This document shows, one piece after another, positions 1-7,037 of a DNA stretch of 9,863 bases. How positions within the stretch are numbered: the first letter of the stretch is position 1; every line of letters starts with the position of its first letter. The notes beneath the pieces were generated by a model. It worked only from the letters and a program-made list of their open reading frames with translations, was not told where the DNA came from and searched no databases. Source of the DNA: Limnoglobus sp043757025 (GTDB taxonomy: Bacteria > Planctomycetota > Planctomycetia > Gemmatales > Gemmataceae); contig JAYVQG010000089.1 of assembly GCA_043757025.1 (NCBI GenBank), positions 1-9,863 on the forward strand. Direction: 5' to 3'. Both the position numbers and the translations under genes were made by a program.

Positions 1-45
1 CCACCAATTCCGTAGCCATAGCCACCTCTTCCCTGAAGTGCTCAT
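1..45 (-). CDS. Possible start of a divergent gene, cut by the window edge
   Basis: On the minus strand an open frame runs off the window from an ATG at 45-43 and reads MSTSGKRWLWLRNWW. A second ATG at 19-17, in another frame, reads MATELV and sits five bases after an AGAGG stretch, which is a better ribosome binding site. Both cannot be right. The fragment is too short to recognise. The reason to list it is that the large gene on the plus strand starts at about 228, which leaves room for a divergent promoter region. It may equally be chance. Confidence 0.2.
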   Translation of the reverse strand, partial: MSTSGKRWLWLRNWW

Positions 46-227
46 TAACTTACAGAAAATGTCGAATACACGGAATAGATCTTGGACGGGTACTTAGCCG
101 AGATTTCGATGGATGTCCTGCGTCAGAAGACGATTCAAATGATGCGTTTGAACTTGGGCTTGTCGTCATTCTCGCTTTGGGTTCCAATCCCGCAATTCTC
201 CACCCGCAGGGATCGCGGACCTCGATT

Positions 228-3200
228 ATGCTCGCCCCCATTCCGATACCGCGCCGTGAGGCTTCGCCCCTCGATGCGGATGCGACGCGCCTGGAGATTC
301 GTCTCGGGTCGGGTCGCGTCGTGTCGTATCCGATCGCGGCCGAGGAGTTTCTGATTGGCGGGGCCGCCGGTTGCGATCTGCGTCTCAGCGGGTCGAACGT
401 GCCCCCCGTCGTCTGCCAGTTCACGCAAACCGACGATGGCCTGCGGGTTCGTAAACTCGCGCCGAATGCCACCGTTTTGCTCAACGACAAGCCGCTAAAC
501 GGATCGACGCCGTCGTTCGTTCGCCACGGCGACCGTGTCTCGGCCGGCCCGGCCGAGATCGTCGTCCAGATGCCGAACGGCACGTACTTATACCCGCGAC
601 TCGTGCCACTCGAGATCGCCGAAGAAGCCGCGAAAACTGCGCCGAATGTCGAGCGCCGCATCGATGCGGTGGTGGCCGAGTTGCGGCGTTTAGATGAATC
701 GACTGCCGAGAAGGAAGCCGCCGAGATTGCGCGGCAACGCGACGAATTGGCACGCGAACGAGCCGAACTCGACGAGGATCGCGTACGCTGGTACCGGCAC
801 CGTCAGGAGATCGAAGCCGAACTCTACAAGCCACGAACGATGATTGCGGCACCGCCCGTCGATGATTTTCGCGAACGCGAAGCCGCGATGGTGGCACGCG
901 AACAGAAGCAGATCGAACAGCTTGCGGAAGCGCGTGCGGCACTCGAAAAGGAACTCGCCGCCAAGCGATTGGAAGCCGACAATCTGCTCGATGCGCAAGT
1001 GCAGAAACTCGAACGGCAGATTGCCGAACGCCGGTTGCAATTCGAGAAAGAAGCGAGCGAGTACGAACCGCGACTGGTCGAGTTGCACGCGCACCGCGAA
1101 CGCTTGATCGCTGCGCAGAACGACCTCGAAGTGCATCGCCAAACGACGGTTTCGCTGCGCGACGAACTGCACGTCGAACGCAATGGCATCGACTCCGAAC
1201 GTGCCCAGCACAACGAATATTTGAGCGAGACCGAAGCCGCCAACGCCGAACGCACCGCCGAATTGCTGCGACGCGAAACGATGCTGCAAGCGGATCGCGA
1301 CGCGCTCGAAATCGAGCGAGCGAAGCACAAGGAAGACCTGCTGCGCATCGACCGTTGGCAGGGAACGCTCGAGTCGCACCACTCGACGCTCGTGGCGCGT
1401 GCCGCCGAAATCGACCAGCGTTTCCAGTTGTTGCATCGCAATTCGGGCGAACTCGAAGAGACGGTGAAGCTCGCCGATTCCGAGCAAGATCTGCTGAGAG
1501 CGGAGAGTGCGCGACTCGAGAAATGGCGTACGGATCTGGAGACCGAATCGGCGGTTTTGGCCGAACGCGCGGAGCAACTCGAAGCGCAACAAGCGGTGTT
1601 GGCGGTACTGCGAACGAAGCTCGACCGGCAGCAAGACGAGATGCGGCACGAAGCCGCCGCCTTCGCTACGGACCGCGTGCGACTGGAACATTCGCGCGCC
1701 GAACTCGATGCCCGTTTGCGCGATGCCGAACACGTGCGCGCCGAACTCGGAACGATCCGCGACGACCACGCGGTTCAGCACACGGTGTCGCTCGAACGCA
1801 ACTCGTTATTGGCCGCGACACTCGACGATATTCAGCGCCAAAAGGACGATCTCAGTGCGTCCGAAGCGCGGATTCACCAGAAAGAAATCGACCTCGATAC
1901 GCGCTCGGCGGAGTTTGCGGAACAGGCCGCGATTCTGAAATCGCGTGCGGTGCAAATGCTGGAATTGCAGGCGCGTCTGGAGGCGGACCGCCAAGCGATG
2001 CGCGACCGGGAAGCGGCATTCAACGAAACCGATGCGGCGCGATTGTCGTTCCAGGATCAACTCGCTCGCCGTGCGGATGAACTGTCGAAACGGGCGAAGC
2101 AAGTCGATGCGCGCACGCAAGAGTTTGCGGCACGGCAAGCCGAACTCGATCGGCAGCGCAGCGAGTGGGACGCCGAGCGATTACGCCAGGGTCAGACGGC
2201 CACGACGAGCCAACAGGTACGCGACGAACAGACCGCCGAACTTCAGAAACAAGCGACCGTGCTCGGCGAACGCGAAGCGACTTTGGCGCGACAAGTCGCA
2301 CGCCTGAAGGAAGTCGGCGAGAGCGTAGCCGCCGAACGGAAAGCGGTGTTCGAGGCACGTGCGGCATGGGAAGCCGAACGCACGCAGGCCGCGCAAACCG
2401 CGCTCGATTCGCAAGAGCAAACCGAGGCGTTCCGTACGCGGGTGGCCGCCCATTTCGCCGAACTGCGCGGGCAGGCACCGGACCTCGACGACAAGGCGCA
2501 GACCGCGTTGAACAAACTGTCCGGAGCGCGGGATGTGCTACGCGGGCAGCTATCGGAATTGCAAGTGTACGCGAAACAAACCCGCGAAGAACTCGATGCG
2601 GCCCGTGCGAACCTCCGCGAGGAATCCGAGCGAATCCGGTTGCGCGAAGAGGAACTCGAACGCACCCGTGCGGAACAGCGTGTGGCAGTGACGGGGTTCC
2701 GTCAGCAGCTCGTCGAATGGCAAGCGAAGGTCGGCGAACTCCGGCAGGGAATGGGCCAATCGGAGTCGCGCGTCGAACAGAAACAAGCGGAGTTGGAAGC
2801 GCTCGCGGAACAAACGCGGACGGCGAACGAAGAGATCGCGCGACAAGCGACGGAGCTTCGCCAGGAACGGAAACTCGTTGCCGAGAAGCGTTCCGAAATG
2901 GAACGGCACCTCGGCGATATGCGCGATTGGTACCGACGCAAATTGCGCGAACTTGCCGCAGGCCGCGCGGTCGACGAAACCGATCTGCCGAGTGCGCCAC
3001 AGTCGTTTGCCAATGCCGCTGCCGCGCGAAATCTCGAACCCGCGAAAACGCTCGAACTCGCTCGCCCCGCCGAGAACGAACCCGGCGACGTGCAACTCGG
3101 CGAACTGCTGCGGTCGCGCGGATTATTAGACGAGCCGACGCTGAATGCACTGAAATCCGAGGCACAACGCCAACGGCGCTCGTTACGGCAAGTGTTGCTC

Positions 3201-4073
3201 GCCAGCGGCGCGGTGACGCTTTACCAACTCGCGCTGATCGAAGCGGGCAACCTCGAAGGGCTGATTCTCGGGCGGTTCCGCGTGGTCGATCGCGTTCGCA
3301 CGACGGCGAAAGAAACCGTGTATCGCGTGTTCGACCCGAGCCGCGCCAACGGGCCGACGCGCGGCGTCTACGTTTTGCGGCAACTCAGCGAAAACGAGAT
3401 GGCCAACGCGGACGACTTCCGTCAGCGCTTCGGAACGATGATCGGCGCGGGCCATCCGAACCTCACGAACACGATGGAAGTGCTCGACGTGCAACGTCGC
3501 CCGGCGGCGCTGCAAGAGTGGGTGTCCGGGTTGTCGTCCGCCGATTGGCCACCCGCCGCCGCCACCGCCGGGGTGTGGTTGCGCTTGTTGAACGAAGCCG
3601 CGAAGGGGCTGCACCACGCACACAAAGCGGGCCTCGTCCATGGCCGACTAATCCCCGAGTCGTTCGTGCTGACCGCCGATGGCACGCTGAAAATCCAGGG
3701 TTTCGGCGAGCCATCGTGGCTGACGCCGAACGCGATGTCGCCGATCGACTTGCCACCATCCGCCGATTTACGCGGCTTGGGCCAAGTTGCGTTCGTCTGG
3801 TCGCAACTCGGTTCGCGGCGCAAAGGCGCACGCTCGAAGCCGTTCCCCGCCGAACTGACGGCCGTGATTCGCCGCCTCGAGATCGGCTCCGAATCGCCGA
3901 TGGGCGACGTCGTCGCAATCGATCGCCCGTATGCTGATACTTCCGATTTGTTGCGCGACCTCGCCCGGCTCGCGGAGTCGAACCCATGCCCGTCGGATGC
4001 ATGGGAGAAGGTCGTCCGATTCGCGGGTGAAAACTCGCCCGATATGCCCGTCGCGCTTCGGCAAACGGGGTGA
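228..4073 (+). CDS. FHA-like / long coiled-coil / pseudokinase protein (1281 aa)
   Basis: Three parts can be read. Residues about 21-114 have the strand pattern and the late Asn/Gly turn of an FHA domain, but the phosphopeptide-binding positions are altered. Residues about 140-910 are a charged, heptad-like coil rich in Glu, Arg, Ala, Leu and Gln, with no proline from 282 to 750. Residues about 957-1008 (start LGELLRSRGLL) match the linker that precedes many planctomycete Ser/Thr kinases, and about 1011-1255 follow a kinase fold without its catalytic residues: Arg1051 stands where the VAIK Lys is expected, HGRLIPES at 1138-1145 replaces HRDLKPEN, and GFG at 1158-1160 replaces DFG. There is no signal peptide or membrane segment, so it is probably cytoplasmic. 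The frame also opens at TTG 177; ATG 228 is preferred because the FHA region starts soon after it, though its AGGG (208-211) is rather distant. Automatic pipelines might call it an SMC-like protein, but no ATPase motifs are visible. A structural scaffold is inferred. Confidence 0.88.
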   Translation: MLAPIPIPRREASPLDADATRLEIRLGSGRVVSYPIAAEEFLIGGAAGCDLRLSGSNVPPVVCQFTQTDDGLRVRKLAPNATVLLNDKPLNGSTPSFVRHGDRVSAGPAEIVVQMPNGTYLYPRLVPLEIAEEAAKTAPNVERRIDAVVAELRRLDESTAEKEAAEIARQRDELARERAELDEDRVRWYRHRQEIEAELYKPRTMIAAPPVDDFREREAAMVAREQKQIEQLAEARAALEKELAAKRLEADNLLDAQVQKLERQIAERRLQFEKEASEYEPRLVELHAHRERLIAAQNDLEVHRQTTVSLRDELHVERNGIDSERAQHNEYLSETEAANAERTAELLRRETMLQADRDALEIERAKHKEDLLRIDRWQGTLESHHSTLVARAAEIDQRFQLLHRNSGELEETVKLADSEQDLLRAESARLEKWRTDLETESAVLAERAEQLEAQQAVLAVLRTKLDRQQDEMRHEAAAFATDRVRLEHSRAELDARLRDAEHVRAELGTIRDDHAVQHTVSLERNSLLAATLDDIQRQKDDLSASEARIHQKEIDLDTRSAEFAEQAAILKSRAVQMLELQARLEADRQAMRDREAAFNETDAARLSFQDQLARRADELSKRAKQVDARTQEFAARQAELDRQRSEWDAERLRQGQTATTSQQVRDEQTAELQKQATVLGEREATLARQVARLKEVGESVAAERKAVFEARAAWEAERTQAAQTALDSQEQTEAFRTRVAAHFAELRGQAPDLDDKAQTALNKLSGARDVLRGQLSELQVYAKQTREELDAARANLREESERIRLREEELERTRAEQRVAVTGFRQQLVEWQAKVGELRQGMGQSESRVEQKQAELEALAEQTRTANEEIARQATELRQERKLVAEKRSEMERHLGDMRDWYRRKLRELAAGRAVDETDLPSAPQSFANAAAARNLEPAKTLELARPAENEPGDVQLGELLRSRGLLDEPTLNALKSEAQRQRRSLRQVLLASGAVTLYQLALIEAGNLEGLILGRFRVVDRVRTTAKETVYRVFDPSRANGPTRGVYVLRQLSENEMANADDFRQRFGTMIGAGHPNLTNTMEVLDVQRRPAALQEWVSGLSSADWPPAAATAGVWLRLLNEAAKGLHHAHKAGLVHGRLIPESFVLTADGTLKIQGFGEPSWLTPNAMSPIDLPPSADLRGLGQVAFVWSQLGSRRKGARSKPFPAELTAVIRRLEIGSESPMGDVVAIDRPYADTSDLLRDLARLAESNPCPSDAWEKVVRFAGENSPDMPVALRQTG

Positions 4074-4122
4074 ATGTTCGTAGAATCCCCGGACGCTTCC
4101 CCCACTCACGGAGATCGTCCCG

Positions 4123-5310
4123 ATGCCGACTAACGCACCGCTCAACCGCAAACTTCGTATGGGCCTCGTCGGTGGTGGCCAAGGGGCCTTTATCGGTCGC
4201 GTTCACGCCACTGCGGCGGTGCTCGACAATCGGGCCGCACTCGTGGCAGGCGCGTTATCGTCCGATGCTGCACGGGCGAAAGCCTCGGCCCAGGACTACG
4301 ACATTCCTGCGGATCGCGCGTACGGCAGTTACGCGGAAATGCTTGCCGGAGAGTCGAAACGCGCCGACAAGATCGACTTCGTCTCCGTGGCCACGCCGAA
4401 CCACACGCACTTCGAAGTCGCCAAGGCGTTCGCCGAAGCCGGGTTCCACGTGATCTGCGACAAGCCGATGACATTCGATTTGGCACAAGCCGAAGTGCTG
4501 ATAAAAGTCGTCGAAAAAGCCGGTGTCGTATTCGCGGTGACGCACAACTACACCGGTTACCCGCTCGTTCGCCAAGCCCGTGAAATGATCCTCGCCGGCG
4601 AACTCGGCGAGATCAACGCGATCCGCTCGAACTACATTCAGGGTTGGCTGCGCACGCGCATCGAAGGCGACAACCAGAAGCAAGCGGCGTGGCGAACCGA
4701 CCCGAGCAAGAGCGGGATCGCGGGCTGTTTCGGCGACATCGGCACGCACGCTTACAATCTCGGCCGGTACATGACGGGGCTTCTGCCGAAGGAAATTTCC
4801 GCACACCTGAAGGTGTTCGTCGAAGGCCGCGCGCTCGACGATTACGGCACCGCGATCATCCGCTACGACAACGGTGCCATCGGTACGGTGACCGCCAGCC
4901 AGATCAGCCACGGCCGCGAGAACGATGTGTCGATTGAAATCGACGGCACGAAAGGCTCGATCCAGTGGCGTCAGGAAGACCCGAACACACTGACGTTCCG
5001 CCAGAACGGCCAGCCGCACAAGACGTATACGCGGAACGGCGGGCCATACATCGGGGCACATCACGCTTCGAGTGTACGGTTGCCCGGCGGCCACCCGGAA
5101 GGCTTCTTCGAGGCGTTCGCCAACGTCTATTGCGCCGCCTACGACGCGATGGCGAAGAAGGCCGCCGGCGAAGCGATCGAGATGGTCAACACGGTGTACC
5201 CGAACGTCTACGATGGCGTCGAAGGCATGTTGTTCATCGCGCAAAGCGTCGCGAGTAGCCAGCAAAACGGAGCCTGGCTGCCGTTCCAACACGCGAAAAG
5301 CCGACGATAG
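4123..5310 (+). CDS. Gfo/Idh/MocA family NAD(P)-dependent oxidoreductase
   Basis: The 395-residue product has the family's two-part layout. The N-terminal Rossmann fold carries the nucleotide loop GGGQGAFIG at 17-25 and the CDKP motif at 112-115, whose Lys114 is the usual catalytic lysine. The C-terminal part has GDIGTHAYN at 204-212 with Asp205 and His209, the conserved pair that binds the sugar and relays protons. Family members oxidise or reduce hydroxyl groups of sugars and inositols; the substrate here cannot be read. There is no Tat or Sec signal, unlike many planctomycete relatives, so it should be cytoplasmic. GGAG at 4110-4113 lies nine bases before the ATG and supports this start. 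It begins 49 bases after the coiled-coil gene with no clear terminator between, so read-through is possible. A hairpin 22 bases past the stop probably ends the transcript. Confidence 0.93.
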   Translation: MPTNAPLNRKLRMGLVGGGQGAFIGRVHATAAVLDNRAALVAGALSSDAARAKASAQDYDIPADRAYGSYAEMLAGESKRADKIDFVSVATPNHTHFEVAKAFAEAGFHVICDKPMTFDLAQAEVLIKVVEKAGVVFAVTHNYTGYPLVRQAREMILAGELGEINAIRSNYIQGWLRTRIEGDNQKQAAWRTDPSKSGIAGCFGDIGTHAYNLGRYMTGLLPKEISAHLKVFVEGRALDDYGTAIIRYDNGAIGTVTASQISHGRENDVSIEIDGTKGSIQWRQEDPNTLTFRQNGQPHKTYTRNGGPYIGAHHASSVRLPGGHPEGFFEAFANVYCAAYDAMAKKAAGEAIEMVNTVYPNVYDGVEGMLFIAQSVASSQQNGAWLPFQHAKSRR

Positions 5311-5332
5311 ACCAACACGTCAGAAGTCCACC

Positions 5333-5359
5333 TAGGGTACGACGAAGCGTCGAACCCTA
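5333..5359 (+). terminator. Strong hairpin after the oxidoreductase gene
   Basis: TAGGGT, a mismatched A, and CGACG pair with CGTCG, a mismatched A, and ACCCTA around a three-base AAG loop. That is 11 base pairs with one symmetric A-A mismatch. It lies 22 bases past the oxidoreductase stop, a typical place for a terminator, but no T-run follows, so it may be a factor-dependent terminator, an mRNA 3'-end stabiliser, or a leader structure of the next gene. Confidence 0.45.
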
Positions 5360-5444
5360 AGCTACGGGATCAAGCCACGTTGATTCGTTTTGAAGTTGCG
5401 TTGTTTGCGATCCGTGTAGCACTTATTAAAAAAAGGACTCTGGC

Positions 5445-6197
5445 ATGTCACAAAAGCGTGTGGCGATCGTTACGGGCAGTGGCAAGAAGCGGGTCGGCGC
5501 GGTCGTGGCGGAGGCACTCGCCAAGCGAGGGTATGCGATTGCGATCCATTATCGCACGTCGAAAGCTGAGGCGGATGAGACTGTTGCAGCGTTGAAGTTG
5601 AACAATATCGAAGTCGCGGCGTTTCAGGCGGATTTAGCGAATGAAGACGAAGTCGGCGCGATGGTGCTCGGCGTGATTGCACGGTTTGGCCGCGTCGATG
5701 TACTCGTAAACTCAGCCGCCGTCTGGGAGAGCAAACCGCTCGAAGAAGTTACCGCCGCCGATGTGCGGATGCACTTCGATACCAACGCGCTCGGCACGTT
5801 CCTGTGCTGTCAGCAGGTCGGGTTACTGATGGTGGGGCAACCCGACGGTGGGGTGATCGTGAACATCGGCGACTGGGCGGAAGTGCGGCCGTATTTGAAC
5901 TACGCGGCGTACTTCCCGAGCAAGGGGGCGGTGAGCGCGATCACGCGTAACATGGCTGTGGAACTCGGGAGCCGGAACCCGAATGTGCGGGTGAATGCGA
6001 TCTTGCCAGGGCCGGTGATGTTGCCGCCAGATATGCCAGAAGCGGACAAGCGAGCGAGCATTCAGGCGACGCTCGTGAAGCGAGAAGGAACGCCAGAGCA
6101 CATCGCGCTGGCGGTTCTTTCGTTCGTCGATAACGACTTCGTCACCGGTGCATTTCTGGCGGTCGATGGCGGCCGAACGGTCTACGCACCGGAGTGA
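5445..6197 (+). CDS. Short-chain dehydrogenase/reductase, pteridine reductase-like
   Basis: The 250-residue product is a classical-length SDR. It has the cofactor loop TGSGKKRVG (10-18), QADL with Asp63, the NSAA segment (89-92), YFPSK with Tyr156 and Lys160, and a C-terminal VDGGR. The usual catalytic serine is absent: Asp143 stands 13 residues before Tyr156, the same spacing as the Asp-Tyr pair of pteridine reductase PTR1. The Arg in the glycine loop (Arg16) and HYRTS (35-39) also recall PTR1 and FolM and suggest NADPH as cofactor. Known relatives reduce pterins or dihydromonapterin; that activity is inferred here, and another carbonyl substrate is possible. AGGA at 5434-5437, seven bases before the ATG, sits in an A-rich leader. 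The gene follows a 134-base spacer and is probably a separate unit. It ends four bases from the convergent DUF1080 gene. Confidence 0.92.
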   Translation: MSQKRVAIVTGSGKKRVGAVVAEALAKRGYAIAIHYRTSKAEADETVAALKLNNIEVAAFQADLANEDEVGAMVLGVIARFGRVDVLVNSAAVWESKPLEEVTAADVRMHFDTNALGTFLCCQQVGLLMVGQPDGGVIVNIGDWAEVRPYLNYAAYFPSKGAVSAITRNMAVELGSRNPNVRVNAILPGPVMLPPDMPEADKRASIQATLVKREGTPEHIALAVLSFVDNDFVTGAFLAVDGGRTVYAPE

Positions 6198-6201
6198 AAA
6201 A

Positions 6202-6897
6202 CTACTTCACCGACAGCAATTTATCTTCCTTCGGGAAGGTTTCGATCGTCAGCCCTTTGAAGTGAATCTCTTGCTTGACGTTGTTCGAGTGCAGTTGCAA
6301 GCCGATGGGGGCGGCGTGGATCGTCTCGGGCTTCGGGTCGCGCCAATCGACCACGGCGGTGCCGTTGATCGCAACGCGAACGCGGTTGCCTTGTGCGAGG
6401 ATTTCGATGTCGTTCCAATCGTGCTGCTTGCCGACTTTCTTGGCCGGACCGCCATCGACGGGCAAGCCGTTCCGGCCGAACAGATCGTACATTCCGTAGC
6501 CCGTTGGGAACATCACGAGGTGCCCCGAATACGTGTACTTCGTGCGATCCTTCTCCACGTCTTTGCTCACGTCGGGCTTGCCCACTTTACCCCAGAACGC
6601 GACACCGGAGTGCATCTCGGATTCGACGAGTTTCGATTCGAACGTGAGGCGGAAATCGGTGTACTTTTCCTTGGTCAGCAGATACGTGCTGAACTTGAGC
6701 GGGTCGGTATTCTTGGCGATGATCGCGCCATCCTTCACGCTCCACAGGTCTTCGAATCCGTCCCAGCCGTCGAGCGTTTTGCCGTCGAACAGCTTTTTGA
6801 TTTCGGTTTTCCCCTTGAGGGGCGCGACATCGGGTGCCGTCTGCGCGAAGGCGAGACTGGCGGACATTACGACGATCAGCGAAGCAAAGAAACGCAT
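6202..6897 (-). CDS. Secreted DUF1080 (3-keto-disaccharide hydrolase family) protein
   Basis: The 231-residue product starts with a Sec signal peptide (hydrophobic core about 3-17, likely cut after AFA at 16-18), so it should be exported; there is no lipobox cysteine. The rest matches DUF1080, a concanavalin-like beta-sandwich: LFDGKTLDGW (36-45), WSVKDGAI (52-59), SGVAFWG (97-103), a central HDWNDIEI (159-166), and the closing PIGLQLHSN (197-205). The family is very common in planctomycetes, and some members hydrolyse 3-keto-glycosides; the substrate here is unknown. The frame is open five codons further to a GTG, but the ATG at 6897 has AGGAAGAA just upstream and gives a clean signal peptide. 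It has its own promoter, shared back-to-back with the VWA gene. A functional link to the Gfo/Idh gene, as maker of keto-sugars, is plausible but inferred. Confidence 0.93.
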   Translation of the reverse strand: MRFFASLIVVMSASLAFAQTAPDVAPLKGKTEIKKLFDGKTLDGWDGFEDLWSVKDGAIIAKNTDPLKFSTYLLTKEKYTDFRLTFESKLVESEMHSGVAFWGKVGKPDVSKDVEKDRTKYTYSGHLVMFPTGYGMYDLFGRNGLPVDGGPAKKVGKQHDWNDIEILAQGNRVRVAINGTAVVDWRDPKPETIHAAPIGLQLHSNNVKQEIHFKGLTIETFPKEDKLLSVK

Positions 6898-6900
6898 CGG

Positions 6901-6908
6901 TTCTTCCT
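6901..6908 (-). promoter_or_regulatory. Ribosome binding site that fixes the DUF1080 start
   Basis: AGGAAGAA on the minus strand ends three bases before the ATG at 6897, with the AGGA core seven bases away. It overlaps the upstream GTG alternative, which would leave that GTG without a binding site. Confidence 0.6.
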
Positions 6909-6939
6909 GCACGTGGAGAGCGGTTGAGGCAGAAATACG

Positions 6940-6967
6940 ATCATACCAGAGTGCGAAGTCGAATCAA
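6940..6967 (-). promoter_or_regulatory. Sigma70-type promoter for the DUF1080 gene
   Basis: On the minus strand TTGATT (6967-6962) and TATGAT (6945-6940) are separated by 16 bases. Both are close to the TTGACA and TATAAT consensus. Transcription would begin near 6933, leaving a leader of about 35 bases before the ATG. Confidence 0.55.
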
Positions 6968-6973
6968 GCGAGT

Positions 6974-7001
6974 GTTTCCCGTAGTCGTACTCGCGTATAA
7001 T
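6974..7001 (+). promoter_or_regulatory. Promoter for the VWA gene
   Basis: A perfect TATAAT lies at 6996-7001. The -35 side is weaker: GTTTCC at 6974-6979 with a 16-base spacer is the best match. Transcription would start near 7008, about 30 bases before the ATG, leaving room for the AGGAGG at 7026-7031. Its -35 lies only six bases from that of the opposing DUF1080 promoter. Confidence 0.5.
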
Positions 7002-7025
7002 TCTGCAACCGGAACGATTCCATTC

Positions 7026-7031
7026 AGGAGG
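7026..7031 (+). promoter_or_regulatory. Consensus ribosome binding site of the VWA gene
   Basis: AGGAGG, the full consensus, lies six bases before the ATG at 7038. It decides the start: the frame stays open upstream to 6834, through the DUF1080 gene and both promoters, and that extension is not coding. Confidence 0.8.
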
Positions 7032-7037
7032 TTCGTC

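Noticed and set aside
690..3165. Long minus-strand frames (363 and 381 codons) opposite the coiled-coil gene
   Set aside because: They are antisense images of the repetitive Glu/Arg codons, with Phe/Arg-rich or Arg/Pro-rich products and no ribosome binding sites.
2165..3937. A 590-codon open frame in another plus-strand frame inside the coiled-coil gene
   Set aside because: Its translation is extremely rich in Arg, Gly and Thr with no recognisable domain. It arises from the GAA- and CGN-rich codons of the real gene, which has clear domains.
4058..4086. Possible promoter before the Gfo/Idh gene (TTCGGC, 17 bases, TAGAAT)
   Set aside because: The -35 box is poor, and the match lies partly inside the coiled-coil gene. 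Read-through from that gene is equally likely.
4255..5292. A 345-codon minus-strand frame opposite the Gfo/Idh gene
   Set aside because: The plus-strand gene has all family motifs. The antisense product matches nothing and is explained by high GC at third codon positions.
5401..5429. TTGTTT-17-TATTAA upstream of the SDR gene
   Set aside because: Transcription would begin around 5436, cutting into the ribosome binding site at 5434-5437, so it is unlikely to be the working promoter. The A/T-rich leader makes chance matches common.
6148..6927. A 259-codon plus-strand frame opposite the DUF1080 gene
   Set aside because: The minus-strand product has a signal peptide, family motifs, a promoter and a ribosome binding site. 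The plus-strand frame has none of these.
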